Assembly: GCA_910585295.1 (NCBI GenBank)
Contig: CAJUDE010000025.1
Location: 1 to 64,000 of the forward strand
From: an uncultured Lachnospiraceae bacterium
GTDB taxonomy: Bacteria > Bacillota > Clostridia > Lachnospirales > Lachnospiraceae
DNA length: 64,000 bases
Reading direction: 5' to 3'
Numbering within the stretch: the first letter of the stretch is position 1; each line of letters opens with the position of its first letter. A program made the position numbers and the translations under genes. Below, in pieces: positions 40,525-49,630 of the stretch. The notes under the pieces were generated by a model. That model was not told the DNA's origin. It made no database searches and was given only the letters and a program-made list of their open reading frames with translations.

Positions 40525-43500
40525 TTACATATTCTGCCCTGTCTGTTTCACCTGTTCTAAAAATGCCCTGGCAACGCCATACAATATCTTTGTCTGCACC
40601 TGCCGCGCCCCTTCTGGCATCTCTGCCTGCCCTTCTCCTTTTTCACCAGAGGAAAAACGGGAAAGGTCTAGGCTGCCACTGTGTACCAAATCCATATTCC
40701 ATGCATATCCCTGTTCTGGGCTGATATGTTCTTGAAGCTCTGCTTTTCTCTCTTTCAGTTCGTTTATCGTTGCAGATGAATCTGATACAATATAGCCTTT
40801 GATAGATTCTTGCTGTACCTGGAAGCTTGCCGCCACTTTCCCAAGGGCTGGTGAGTCAAACATAATGTCAACCCTTCCCTGCTCCTCTTTGCCGCGTACG
40901 ATTTTAAGCTGGACATTCATCAATTCGTCAGCCACCAAAACTGGGACTGCATAATTTTCCTCTTTCGCCATCCTGGCGCCAAGTTCAATTTGCTGCCGGG
41001 CAACCCTCATGTCACGGATATCTACATTCCGGACATCTTCTGACTGGATCATGGTTTTCATAACATTTTCTGCCAGGTCGCCAAGCTTCTCCTGGGCTTT
41101 CGCCATGTCTTCCGGCGTTTTGACTGCTTCCCCGAACTCTTCTAAAATCCCAGCCTTCACTTCCTCAAAATCTATCTCTTTTTCCAGGTCCTTATGGTCG
41201 AACAATGACTTAAATATGCCATTTCTGTTATGGAGCATCTGGTTTGCCGCCATAATATTATAAGCCGTCAACGGCATGTCATGCCCGCTTAACATCTGAA
41301 TGACTTGGGCTTCTGCTTCTTTTGCCCCAGAGAACTCCTGCATCTGCTCTTTGTAATAAGCTTCTTCTGCTTGTTCATCTACCGGCGCCTGCTTAAGCTG
41401 CCACAGCAATTCCTCTGGGGTCATATCCCCCACGGCCTTGCCAACGCCATTTGCCGCTGCCTGCTGCAGCCCTTCCGGCGTTACCATCCCATAAGCTTCC
41501 TTCGCGCAATCTGACTGGTATGCCGCTTCTATCTGTTGGGAGATACTTAAATCCGGGCTTGGGACCGTTTCCGCTTCCCCAAACTCACCGTCTACCGTAA
41601 CGTCAATCCCTGTATTCCGGTTGGTCCGCACTGCCGACAGCAGGTTCTTCATTGTCAGCTCTGCGCCCTGGTTAGCTAACGCCCCAATAACTGCGCCGTC
41701 TGTTTTATCAATCTGGTTCAGTAAACGGTAAATCCCTATATAGCTGTCCCTCTCCTCAGGGCTGATTTCTTGGCGTTGCTCCAGCTTCCACAAATATTTG
41801 CTGAATTTCTCTTCTTCCACACTTTCTAGGCGGCCCTTTATCTCCTGTGCTTTGCTGTTTAACTGCTCAACATCCATTTCCAGAGGGTTTACGCCTTCCC
41901 TTATCATTTCCATCACAACCGATGGGGAAAGGTTCTGGAACATATTCTGAACCTTCTGGTCTGCCGCTTTTATGCCTGCAATAGAATCTGGCGTAATCTC
42001 CATGCTATTATATGCCAGGATACGGACTGCCCGTTGGTTTGCCTCTGTGGCCTCCATATCCAGGCTCTGTAAAATGTCATCCACATTGCGGAATGCCTTT
42101 TGGATGGAATCACCCATATCTTTCCTGGGGGCTGTCCGAAGGGCCTCATAAGCCTCCCCTGCGCGGTCTAGCTGTGCCTGTTTCGCCGTCCCTGCCTGGT
42201 GCATGGACGTGATGCTGTCCTCTGTGGTCCTGACCCTGCCCAGGATATAAGCTGGAACCTCTGCCAATTCTTTTGCCTTCCCAATGGTTTCGGCAAAAAC
42301 TGCTGTATTTTCTTCTGTGGCAGGTATCCCATTCTGGGATAACAAATCTTTATAGTACTGCCCTTCTAATGACTTTAATTGCTCCACCAGCTCTTCTAAG
42401 GGCTTTGTCTCAATGGAAATCCCCTGTTTCAGCAATGCGTAATTCGCCTGCGCCGTCATAATCAGCCTGGTTTCCTCTAACTGCCGCTTTGCTGTCAAAA
42501 AATCCATGTCTTCCCTGGCATAGGCAGGGGCTTGCCCGTCTGCTGGATTGCCATCCTGGCCTGCCTGGTTATGGGCTTCTTGAAGGTTCTTTACCGTTAC
42601 AGGCATCCCTTGTTCTACCAGGCTCCATACTTCTGCATCTGTCGCCTGCCCCACTGCCTCGGCTGCCTGCTTGGCCCTGTCTGCATTACTGTAACCTTCC
42701 AGCAGCATTGCATCCATTGGCCGGTTGCCCTCTGCAACTGCTTCTAACATCGCCCCTACAAGCTGCCCTGTCTCTGGCGGAAGTTTCAGGTCCCCCAATT
42801 CCATTGCATATTTTAGGTTTTCCTCTGTCAACGGGATTTGGTTATCCAGCATCCATTGGCTGCATCCAAGGGTGTCCTCATTGACTGGAAGGCCTGCCCG
42901 TACAAGCACCTGCTCTATTTGCGCTTTCAGGCCCTCATCCAATAACACATGGCTTTTTTGCGGAGCCACAGAAGCCTGGTTTGTGCTGTGCTGCGCCTTA
43001 TAAAGGTTCTCCACGGTAGGGGGAAGTTCCTGCTCCAACATATATTTTACCGCCTCTTCCCCACAAGCTGTAAGCCCTGCCGCCTGCTGGACCGCCTCTT
43101 CACAGTCAGAAATATTCTCTTGCGTTGCTGGAAGATCCGCCCCATGAAGCACAGACTCCAAATGGCTTGCAAGCCCGGCGCTCCCAGCAAGCTCCTCAAT
43201 CTTCTCACTGGTTAAGCCGTCGCCAAACGTGCTGATATCCACGCCGGCCTTTGCCAGCTCCATTTTAATCTTATCCATCTCTGTGACAATGGTATCCACC
43301 TCAGTATAATTTGCGGGGAACCCATCTTCACCCATCTCCATGCAATCCCGTCCCGACATGGTGTTTGACACAACATCCATTTGCTGGCGGAACCTCTGGA
43401 CTTGGGCTTCTGCCTGGGCGTCCTGCTTGATTTTCTCAATCTGGGATTCCCCCGGGCGGATACCAGCCTCCACGGTGGTCTGCTGAACCGCCACCGCCAT

Positions 43501-43626
43501 TCCCATATTCGCCGCCTGCTGCGTTTTCGCATCTTGGGCGGCCCCTGCTACATTTCCCTTTATTTCTACATTGCTTTTTGGCTTGGCAATTTCTGCCAGG
43601 TTACTGTTCTCTACTCTAACGTTCAT
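40525..43626 (-). CDS. Large FliK-like flagellar protein (DUF6240)
   Basis: A 1033-residue soluble protein, rich in Glu, Ala and Gln. Many stretches repeat a helix pattern ending in 'E-x-x-x-A', e.g. LPATQENISDCEEAV, LPPTVENLYKAQ, IPLTEENLKYAMELG, MPVTVKNLQEAH, MPLTAYNIMAANQML: at least seven units of a DUF6240-type motif (P-x-T-x-x-N-[IL]). The C-terminal part (about 900-1000, GRVDIMFDSPALGKVAASFQ) resembles the FliK hook-length domain. A role in hook length or export control is inference. ATG at 43626; a GTG two codons earlier is possible. Confidence 0.75.
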   Translation of the reverse strand: MNVRVENSNLAEIAKPKSNVEIKGNVAGAAQDAKTQQAANMGMAVAVQQTTVEAGIRPGESQIEKIKQDAQAEAQVQRFRQQMDVVSNTMSGRDCMEMGEDGFPANYTEVDTIVTEMDKIKMELAKAGVDISTFGDGLTSEKIEELAGSAGLASHLESVLHGADLPATQENISDCEEAVQQAAGLTACGEEAVKYMLEQELPPTVENLYKAQHSTNQASVAPQKSHVLLDEGLKAQIEQVLVRAGLPVNEDTLGCSQWMLDNQIPLTEENLKYAMELGDLKLPPETGQLVGAMLEAVAEGNRPMDAMLLEGYSNADRAKQAAEAVGQATDAEVWSLVEQGMPVTVKNLQEAHNQAGQDGNPADGQAPAYAREDMDFLTAKRQLEETRLIMTAQANYALLKQGISIETKPLEELVEQLKSLEGQYYKDLLSQNGIPATEENTAVFAETIGKAKELAEVPAYILGRVRTTEDSITSMHQAGTAKQAQLDRAGEAYEALRTAPRKDMGDSIQKAFRNVDDILQSLDMEATEANQRAVRILAYNSMEITPDSIAGIKAADQKVQNMFQNLSPSVVMEMIREGVNPLEMDVEQLNSKAQEIKGRLESVEEEKFSKYLWKLEQRQEISPEERDSYIGIYRLLNQIDKTDGAVIGALANQGAELTMKNLLSAVRTNRNTGIDVTVDGEFGEAETVPSPDLSISQQIEAAYQSDCAKEAYGMVTPEGLQQAAANGVGKAVGDMTPEELLWQLKQAPVDEQAEEAYYKEQMQEFSGAKEAEAQVIQMLSGHDMPLTAYNIMAANQMLHNRNGIFKSLFDHKDLEKEIDFEEVKAGILEEFGEAVKTPEDMAKAQEKLGDLAENVMKTMIQSEDVRNVDIRDMRVARQQIELGARMAKEENYAVPVLVADELMNVQLKIVRGKEEQGRVDIMFDSPALGKVAASFQVQQESIKGYIVSDSSATINELKERKAELQEHISPEQGYAWNMDLVHSGSLDLSRFSSGEKGEGQAEMPEGARQVQTKILYGVARAFLEQVKQTGQNM

Positions 43627-43681
43627 ATCCACGCCCCATAATTCTTAACTTAAGAATAATCCCTGATTTTTAACAATAACT

Positions 43682-43709
43682 ATTTCGGTTAAAAAACAGA
43701 TAAACTTTA
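43682..43709 (-). promoter_or_regulatory. Sigma-D (sigma-28) type flagellar promoter
   Basis: On the minus strand TAAA (43706-43709), 16 bases, then ACCGAAAT (43682-43689), close to the sigma-D consensus TAAA-N15-GCCGATAT. It starts transcription about 50 bases upstream of the FliK-like gene and so probably drives FliK-like, flagellin and FliS-like genes. Confidence 0.6.
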
Positions 43710-43721
43710 GTAATTTTTCAC

Positions 43722-43750
43722 TTGTAATCATCGGGCATTTGTATTAAAAT
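43722..43750 (+). promoter_or_regulatory. Sigma-A promoter of the ferredoxin gene
   Basis: TTGTAA (43722-43727), 17 bases, TAAAAT (43745-43750), diverging from the sigma-D promoter only 13 bases away. Confidence 0.6.
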
Positions 43751-43814
43751 AGGGTTCAAAGCTACCATTGCGGGAGCTGGGATGAATATTCATTTTATAA
43801 GGAGGAAAATTATT

Positions 43815-43985
43815 ATGGCATACGTAATTAATGATTCTTGTGTAAGCTGCGGCACATGTGAAGGGGAATGCCCAGTAGGCGCTATCTCCGCTGGCGATGG
43901 CAAATATGAAATCGCTGCTGATACTTGCATCGACTGCGGCACATGTGCAGGCTCTTGCCCAACAGGCGCTATTGAGCAGGGTTAA
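43815..43985 (+). CDS. Clostridial 2[4Fe-4S] ferredoxin
   Basis: A 56-residue electron carrier. Two CxxCxxCxxxCP clusters: CVSCGTCEGECP and CIDCGTCAGSCP, with the short Pro-Val-Gly linker repeat (PVGAISAGDG, PTGAIEQG), the pattern of clostridial ferredoxin. It passes electrons among pyruvate:ferredoxin oxidoreductase, hydrogenases and similar enzymes. ATG at 43815 follows AAGGAGG. Single gene with its own promoter and terminator. Confidence 0.97.
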   Translation: MAYVINDSCVSCGTCEGECPVGAISAGDGKYEIAADTCIDCGTCAGSCPTGAIEQG

Positions 43986-44017
43986 TCCCTACATATTGGA
44001 ACAAAGAATCCTGCAAA

Positions 44018-44055
44018 TTAGCCAAGCCCCTTTTACAGTGGCTTGGCTAATTTTT
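44018..44055 (+). terminator. Terminator of the ferredoxin gene
   Basis: TTAGCCAAGCC (44018-44028) pairs with GGCTTGGCTAA (44040-44050), followed by five T. Strong rho-independent terminator. Confidence 0.9.
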
Positions 44056-44072
44056 ATTCCCGCAGGCAATAG

Positions 44073-44114
44073 AAAAGCCCTGTCCCGCAAACCTTTTCAC
44101 GAAACAGGGCTTTT
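44073..44114. terminator. Bidirectional terminator after the MerR gene
   Basis: AAAAGCCCTGT (44073-44083) pairs with ACAGGGCTTTT (44104-44114), with T runs on both sides. Mainly ends the MerR-type gene on the minus strand. Confidence 0.8.
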
Positions 44115-44124
44115 TATTCTGTCC

Positions 44125-44883
44125 TTATACGGTTAAATTTGGGTTCAGCTTCTTCTCTTTCCCAATCAGCTTCCCAGCTTCTTTGTCCTTCTTGTCCTTT
44201 TTTTCCTTATGGAACCTTCTTCCCTTGCGGCTGCTGCGGATTGCTTCGTCTAATTTGCGGAACCGTTCTTCTTCCGCTTCATCCTGCTCCCGCATAAGGT
44301 AATTCATTTCTTTCAGCACACGGTCCCCTACTTGCTCCCCAACCTCTTTGCCCAAAGATTGGTTATTTTCCTGCACAGCCTGTTTCACAATAGTGAGCAT
44401 CATAGATTGGAACTGCTCCAGCTTAACCGTATTGGAAACAGGGCTTCCATGTTTCTCCACCGCCGCTTTCGGCGCCGGCTCCATATACTCCCGATTCATC
44501 TGGATTACATTTCCTCCCCCCTGCATCATTGCGCCTGCCCCTGGAACGCTGCCTGCATAAGTTTCCTGCCTCTGCTCCATTGGGCTGGTGTAATAGTCGC
44601 TGTTTTTTAAAGCCTGTTGGCTGTTTGCCCCGCATCCCTCCATCATTTCATATGGCTGGGAATTGCTATGTATCATCATGCGAATGGCTTTTAGCTGGTA
44701 ACCCTGCTCTTTCCATTCCTTTATCTTTTGGAATTGCGCTATATTTTCTTCTGTGTAATAGCGGTGTCCCATCTCATTACGGGGAATCTGAAGCTCCAGC
44801 TCTTCTTCCCAGTACCGCAATACATGGGACTCAACATTAACAATGTTTGCCGCATCCGAAATCATATAGCGTACATGTTCCAC
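44125..44883 (-). CDS. MerR-type HTH regulator
   Basis: A 252-residue protein. N-terminal MerR HTH (about 5-75: MISDAANIVNVESHVLRYWE, GHRYYTEENIAQFQKIKEW), no ligand-binding domain recognised, a Gly/Gln linker, a coiled coil (about 165-200) and a Lys-rich tail. The truncated MerR plus long coiled coil is like the DUF3967-type regulators found near replication genes. GTG start (44883) follows AGGAGG. It is alone, between dnaB and ferredoxin. Confidence 0.85.
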   Translation of the reverse strand: MEHVRYMISDAANIVNVESHVLRYWEEELELQIPRNEMGHRYYTEENIAQFQKIKEWKEQGYQLKAIRMMIHSNSQPYEMMEGCGANSQQALKNSDYYTSPMEQRQETYAGSVPGAGAMMQGGGNVIQMNREYMEPAPKAAVEKHGSPVSNTVKLEQFQSMMLTIVKQAVQENNQSLGKEVGEQVGDRVLKEMNYLMREQDEAEEERFRKLDEAIRSSRKGRRFHKEKKDKKDKEAGKLIGKEKKLNPNLTV

Positions 44884-45034
44884 ATTTTTACCTCCTTTTT
44901 GGGATCTGCTTCCCGGCATCCCGGTCCGCCTTGCCGCTTAAATTGCCAGCTTGTCCCTTTTTACTAATTCTATTTTAACGATTTCTCTTCTCCGTTACAA
45001 TCCTTTTTCATCGTGAAATAATGACAGCAAAAAA

Positions 45035-45064
45035 CAGATACTTTCCTTTTTAGGAAAATATCTG
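45035..45064 (-). terminator. Terminator after dnaB
   Basis: CAGATACTTTCC (45035-45046) pairs with GGAAAATATCTG (45053-45064), one mismatch, with six T following on the minus strand. Confidence 0.8.
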
Positions 45065-45101
45065 CCTGATTCTACATAATATTACCAAATGCCGCCCGCG
45101 C

Positions 45102-46436
45102 CTAGCGTTTTTCCATATTGGCAAATTTCGTATATTGGGGCAGCCAAACCAGATTAATCGTCCCAATCGGGCCGTTCCTCTGCTTGGCAATAATGATTTC
45201 TGCAATATTTTTGTCTGGCGTATCTTTATTATAATAGTCGTCGCGGTAAATAAACATCACAACGTCCGCATCCTGCTCAATTGCCCCAGACTCCCTTAGG
45301 TCAGAAAGCATCGGCCTGTGGTCTGGGCGCTGCTCCACTTGGCGGCTTAACTGGGACAATGCCACTACCGGGACATTCAGCTCACGGGCAAGCCCCTTTA
45401 AGGAACGGGAAATATCTGAGATTTCCTGCTGCCGGGAATCAGACGACCTCCCAGAGCCGGACATCAATTGGAGATAGTCAATAATAATCAGCTTCAAATC
45501 GTGCTCCAGCTTATACTTCCTGCATTTCGAGCGAAGCTCTGAGATAGAAATACCTGGCGTGTCATCTATAATTAACTTAGAACGCCCAATCGTGCCTGCC
45601 CCCTCAATCAGTTTTTCCCAATCAGAATCTGCCAGGCTGCCTGAGCGCAATAACTGGGCGTCCACCCGGGACTCCAAGGAGAACAAGCGGTTCACCAACT
45701 GCTCTTTTGACATTTCCAGGCTGAAAATTGCTGTGCATAGATTGTTGTGGAACGTCACATATTGGGCGATATTCAGCACAAATGCCGTTTTTCCCATGGA
45801 AGGCCTTGCGGCAACCAGCACCAAGTCTGAATTCTGCAGCCCAGAAGTGCGGTAATCTAAATCTGCAAAGCCCGTAGCAATGCCCGTCACATTCCCTTTC
45901 ATCCGGGAAGCCTGCTCAATCCGCTCCAAAGCGTTGATTACGACTGTCTTAATCGGCACGTAATCGCCGCCGCTTTTATTCTGCAGCAAGTCAAAAATCT
46001 TCTTTTCCGTGGCTGCCATAATATCCTCTAGGCTATCCCTGCCCAGATAACATTGGTTTGCAATCTCCTCATTTACTTTTATCAGCCTGCGGAGCATGGA
46101 TTTCTCTTTCACAATATTGGCATAATGCTTAATATTGGCGGAAGTAGGCACAGATGTCACCAATTCCCCTACAAAGCCAATATCTTTCAACTGCTCTGGG
46201 ACATCTTTTTCCCGCAAGCGGTTCTGGAGCGTTACCACGTCGATGGGCTGCTCTTCATTGTACAGTTCCACCATTGCCTCAAATAAAATCCCGCAATCCT
46301 GATAATAGAAATCCTCCCGTACCAGAATTTCCGAAGCCATAATCACTGCATCCCTGTCTATAATCATAGACCCTATCACGGATTGCTCCGCCTCTTTGCT
46401 GTTTGGCATACTCCGTTTCACTACAGCTTCTTCCAT
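45102..46436 (-). CDS. dnaB: Replicative DNA helicase DnaB
   Basis: A 444-residue hexameric helicase. N-terminal domain (about 1-150), then RecA fold with Walker A ARPSMGKTAFVLNIA, Walker B LKLIIIDYLQLMSG, and the finger LSQLSRQVEQRPDHRPMLSDLR. It unwinds the fork ahead of polymerase. ATG behind GGGAGG. It follows rplI by 18 bases, the usual gdpP-rplI-dnaB order in Firmicutes. Confidence 0.98.
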   Translation of the reverse strand: MEEAVVKRSMPNSKEAEQSVIGSMIIDRDAVIMASEILVREDFYYQDCGILFEAMVELYNEEQPIDVVTLQNRLREKDVPEQLKDIGFVGELVTSVPTSANIKHYANIVKEKSMLRRLIKVNEEIANQCYLGRDSLEDIMAATEKKIFDLLQNKSGGDYVPIKTVVINALERIEQASRMKGNVTGIATGFADLDYRTSGLQNSDLVLVAARPSMGKTAFVLNIAQYVTFHNNLCTAIFSLEMSKEQLVNRLFSLESRVDAQLLRSGSLADSDWEKLIEGAGTIGRSKLIIDDTPGISISELRSKCRKYKLEHDLKLIIIDYLQLMSGSGRSSDSRQQEISDISRSLKGLARELNVPVVALSQLSRQVEQRPDHRPMLSDLRESGAIEQDADVVMFIYRDDYYNKDTPDKNIAEIIIAKQRNGPIGTINLVWLPQYTKFANMEKR

Positions 46437-46454
46437 AAATGCCTCCCAAAACTA

Positions 46455-46904
46455 TTAAGCCTCTGCCACCTTCACTTTTAATGTCCCCATTACCTGAGAA
46501 TGGAATTTAATCCCCACCTCATATACGCCCAAGGCTTTCAGCCCGCCCTCTGGGAGGACCATTTTCTTCTTATCCAGCTCCATATCCAATTGCTCTTTTG
46601 CCGCGCTGGCAATTTCCTTGGAAGAGACAGAGCCAAAAACTTTGCCGCCTTCCCCAGTTTTAATTGCCACTGTCACCTCTTTTGCTGCAATCAATTCTGC
46701 AAGGGCCTTTGCAGATTCCAACTCTTCCTTCGCCCGTTTTTCAGCATATCGCTTTTTTAATCTTAAGTCGTTTAAGTTTTTTGCAGTCGCCTCAACCGCC
46801 AGTTTTTTTGCAAACAGCACATTCCTTGCATACCCGTCGCTTACCTTCACAACCTCATCTTTTTTCCCTACGGATTTCACATCCTCTAATAAAATTACTT
46901 TCAT
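46455..46904 (-). CDS. rplI: 50S ribosomal protein L9
   Basis: A 149-residue L9. N-terminal globule (MKVILLEDVKSVGKKDEVVKVSDGYARN) binds 23S rRNA, central helix (about 40-75), C-terminal domain with KVFGSVSSKEIA. Full length. Overlaps gdpP by 4 bases at its start. Confidence 0.98.
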   Translation of the reverse strand: MKVILLEDVKSVGKKDEVVKVSDGYARNVLFAKKLAVEATAKNLNDLRLKKRYAEKRAKEELESAKALAELIAAKEVTVAIKTGEGGKVFGSVSSKEIASAAKEQLDMELDKKKMVLPEGGLKALGVYEVGIKFHSQVMGTLKVKVAEA

Positions 46905-48955
46905 ACTTCTATGTCTCCTTCCTCAAGCATCTGGTCCAATGTTACCTGGATGCGCCTCTTTGCTTCTGATACGCTGCAGCCTTTCATCTGGGCGCCTGCC
47001 ACGTTCAGATGCCCGCCGCCCCCTAAACGTTCCATAATAAGCTGCACATTGATTTCATCAATGGAACGGGAACTGATATAGATTTTTTCATTGTATTCGG
47101 TAAGCACAAAAGAAGCCTTAATCCCTACAATATTCAACAATTCATTTGCAGCCTGCGCCCCTGCAATCGTTGGGCTTTCCACATCACGGTATGCCGGGCA
47201 GATGGAAATGGCAAACGCTCCCCTATATACTTCCGCATAACGGACCGCCTCCGCCCTGGCCTTATAAGCCGCCATATCATCCCGCAAAAGCTTACGGACC
47301 CTGGTGACTTCCGCCCCGCAGCGGCGTAGGTAAGCGGCTGCCTCAAAGGTCCTGACCCCTGTTTTTGTCATAAAATTATTGGTGTCAATCAAAATCCCCG
47401 CATAGATGCTGTCCGCTTCATTTGATTTCAAATGGATATTCTCATTGAAATACTGCAGCACCTCCGCCACCATCTCGCACGTGGAGGACGCATAAGTCTC
47501 AATATAGGAAAGCACTGCGTTCTCTATGACTTCGCTGCTTTGCCTGTGGTGGTCAAACACGACAATTGTCTTAGTTTTCCCAAGAAGCTCTGGGCATTCT
47601 GTATAATTTGGCCGGTTCGTGTCAACGACCACTACCACGCTCCGGTAATCCGCCATTTCCAACGCCCGCTCGCCCCTAACAAACATATCCGCCGGATAGC
47701 CCTTTTCTTCTGTAAAGCACTCTTTCATAGGCCGCAGGGATGAAGTGACCTCATTTAACACAATATGGGCTTTCTTCCCCAAAACCTGCGCGGCGCAGTA
47801 AATGCCGATTGCAGCCCCAAAGGAATCCATATCGCTGATGCTATGCCCCATAATAAAGACTTCTTCCCGGCTCTCTATAATTTCCCGCAGCGCATGGGCT
47901 TTCACCCTTGCCTTTACGCGGGTCATCTTCTCCACCTGCCTGGACTTCCCGCCGAAATAAGAGATTTTTTCCCCTTCCTTCACCACAACCTGGTCGCCGC
48001 CCCTGCCCAGCGCAAGGTCGATGGCCATACGGGAATACTCGTATTTCTGGTTATAGCTGGTTCCGCTAACCCCCACCCCAATGCTTAAGGTGACTGCCAT
48101 CTCATTGCCCACTTTAACAGTTTTAACGTCTTCTAGTATGCTGAACTTATCTTCAATCAGCTCTTCCAAATATTTCTGTTTAAACGACACAAAGTATTTA
48201 TCCTTTTCAATTTTCTTGATAATGCTGTCCCGTTCCGAAAAATATTTGCTTACCTTGCGGTCCACCAACGCCACCAGCAGGGACCTTTTCACTTCCTCCA
48301 CGCTCTCCAGCGCTTCCTCATAATTGTCAATATAAATCAGCATGGAAACCATTTGCTGATCCTGGATTTCCTGGATGCTGGCATGGAGTTCCGTCTCGTC
48401 AAACAAATACAGGGCAATCAAAAACTGCCCATTCTTGTCCAACTCAGGCAAGCCCTCTTCCAGGGTTTCTTCATCAAAATAAATTTTCCCTGCGCTTGCA
48501 CGGTAGAACCTGCCCTTCCATTCCACTTGTATATTCCTGTTATGTTCTTCCTTCTCTAAAAGCTCCCTGGTAATGGACGGGAAAATCGTCGCCACTGATT
48601 TATGGTATCCCTTGTCCTTCTCTGTGATATTAGAAAAAGCTTCGTTCATCCATAAAATCTTGCTGTTATAATCCAACAAGGCATATGGGATCTCAAATTC
48701 ATTTAAAAGCTTCTTCTGGACCGTCCCATATTGGGTGGCAAAACTAATCACTTCATTGCGCAGCATGGATTTATTTGCCAGGAACACGCCCAACACAACA
48801 AAAAAATATAACGCCGAAAATACAGAGACGCAGATTCCTGCCTTTTTGTCAAAATAATATAAAGGCATATTCATCAGCACAAGTAAAATTGTCAGCATTA
48901 GGGGCCAATACATATAATTTTTCCATTGGCCTACCGGGTAATTTTTTCTTTTCAT
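46901..48955 (-). CDS. gdpP: Cyclic-di-AMP phosphodiesterase GdpP
   Basis: A 684-residue membrane enzyme degrading c-di-AMP. Two N-terminal membrane helices (about 15-60), PAS domain (about 80-170), degenerate GGDEF (about 190-340), DHH domain with MGHSISDMDSFGAAIG, VVVVDTNRP and VVFDHHRQ, and C-terminal DHHA1 with GGGGHLNVAGAQ. All catalytic Asp/His are kept. c-di-AMP governs K+ and wall balance. ATG behind AGGA. Confidence 0.96.
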   Translation of the reverse strand: MKRKNYPVGQWKNYMYWPLMLTILLVLMNMPLYYFDKKAGICVSVFSALYFFVVLGVFLANKSMLRNEVISFATQYGTVQKKLLNEFEIPYALLDYNSKILWMNEAFSNITEKDKGYHKSVATIFPSITRELLEKEEHNRNIQVEWKGRFYRASAGKIYFDEETLEEGLPELDKNGQFLIALYLFDETELHASIQEIQDQQMVSMLIYIDNYEEALESVEEVKRSLLVALVDRKVSKYFSERDSIIKKIEKDKYFVSFKQKYLEELIEDKFSILEDVKTVKVGNEMAVTLSIGVGVSGTSYNQKYEYSRMAIDLALGRGGDQVVVKEGEKISYFGGKSRQVEKMTRVKARVKAHALREIIESREEVFIMGHSISDMDSFGAAIGIYCAAQVLGKKAHIVLNEVTSSLRPMKECFTEEKGYPADMFVRGERALEMADYRSVVVVVDTNRPNYTECPELLGKTKTIVVFDHHRQSSEVIENAVLSYIETYASSTCEMVAEVLQYFNENIHLKSNEADSIYAGILIDTNNFMTKTGVRTFEAAAYLRRCGAEVTRVRKLLRDDMAAYKARAEAVRYAEVYRGAFAISICPAYRDVESPTIAGAQAANELLNIVGIKASFVLTEYNEKIYISSRSIDEINVQLIMERLGGGGHLNVAGAQMKGCSVSEAKRRIQVTLDQMLEEGDIEV

Positions 48956-49115
48956 TTATTTTCCTACCTTTATTGTGCCGTCCAGAATGCTTATTCTAAA
49001 CATGTTCTAAGCACCAAGCGCCCGCTGGACAGCGTTTCCATAGCACCTTAAGGGATATTATAGCACATTTACCCAGCCTGTTACAATATCGTTTTCTATC
49101 CCAGCCATAACAAAA

Positions 49116-49136
49116 GGAAAGGCAATTTGCCTTTCC
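49116..49136 (-). terminator. Terminator of the XrtG operon
   Basis: GGAAAGGCAA (49116-49125) pairs with TTGCCTTTCC (49127-49136), followed by a T run on the minus strand. Confidence 0.8.
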
Positions 49137-49150
49137 CGCCTGATATTTAC

Positions 49151-49630
49151 CTAATTTTCATCTGTCCCATCCACGATTTGGCCTACCACATACCGTATCA
49201 CCCCGGAGATTTGCTCCGTCTGCCTCCTTCTAATCTGCTCTATAAATTCCGGTTCATTCCTGCGGCTGACAATATAGCTTCTGGTAGGGGTCTCGCTCCC
49301 TTCCATGGAAACCAGCTCCCCTCCATTTTCATGCAGCATACCCTTAAGCTCTTCATAGAAATGGTCTGTCACATTCTCAATTGTCGGCACAATCGTATCA
49401 AATGGCTCGATTGTATTTAAAATTTTGTCCTGGTATTTTTCCAAATATTGCTCAATCAATGACTCAAATGCGCTAAACTGCACAAATTCATCCCCAACCA
49501 CAATCATTGTCACTACAAATTCCCAGGTATGCGGGTGGCTCAACCCCTGCCTGCCGTCAATAATAATGTAATGGCTCATGTTCAAATAAGATTTCAGCCG
49601 GTATTCCCGGTACATTTTCTGTTTCCTCAT
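49151..49630 (-). CDS. PTPS-like T-fold protein of the XrtG locus (long form)
   Basis: A 159-residue protein. MSHYIIIDGRQGLSHPHTWE holds the His and HxH zinc ligands of 6-pyruvoyl-tetrahydropterin synthases, but no catalytic Cys lies between them. It matches the PTPS-related proteins accompanying exosortase G (TIGR03112, from memory). The product is unknown; the fold may bind a ligand instead of catalysing. ATG overlaps the previous gene's TGA (ATGA). Last gene of the operon. Confidence 0.75.
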   Translation of the reverse strand: MRKQKMYREYRLKSYLNMSHYIIIDGRQGLSHPHTWEFVVTMIVVGDEFVQFSAFESLIEQYLEKYQDKILNTIEPFDTIVPTIENVTDHFYEELKGMLHENGGELVSMEGSETPTRSYIVSRRNEPEFIEQIRRRQTEQISGVIRYVVGQIVDGTDEN

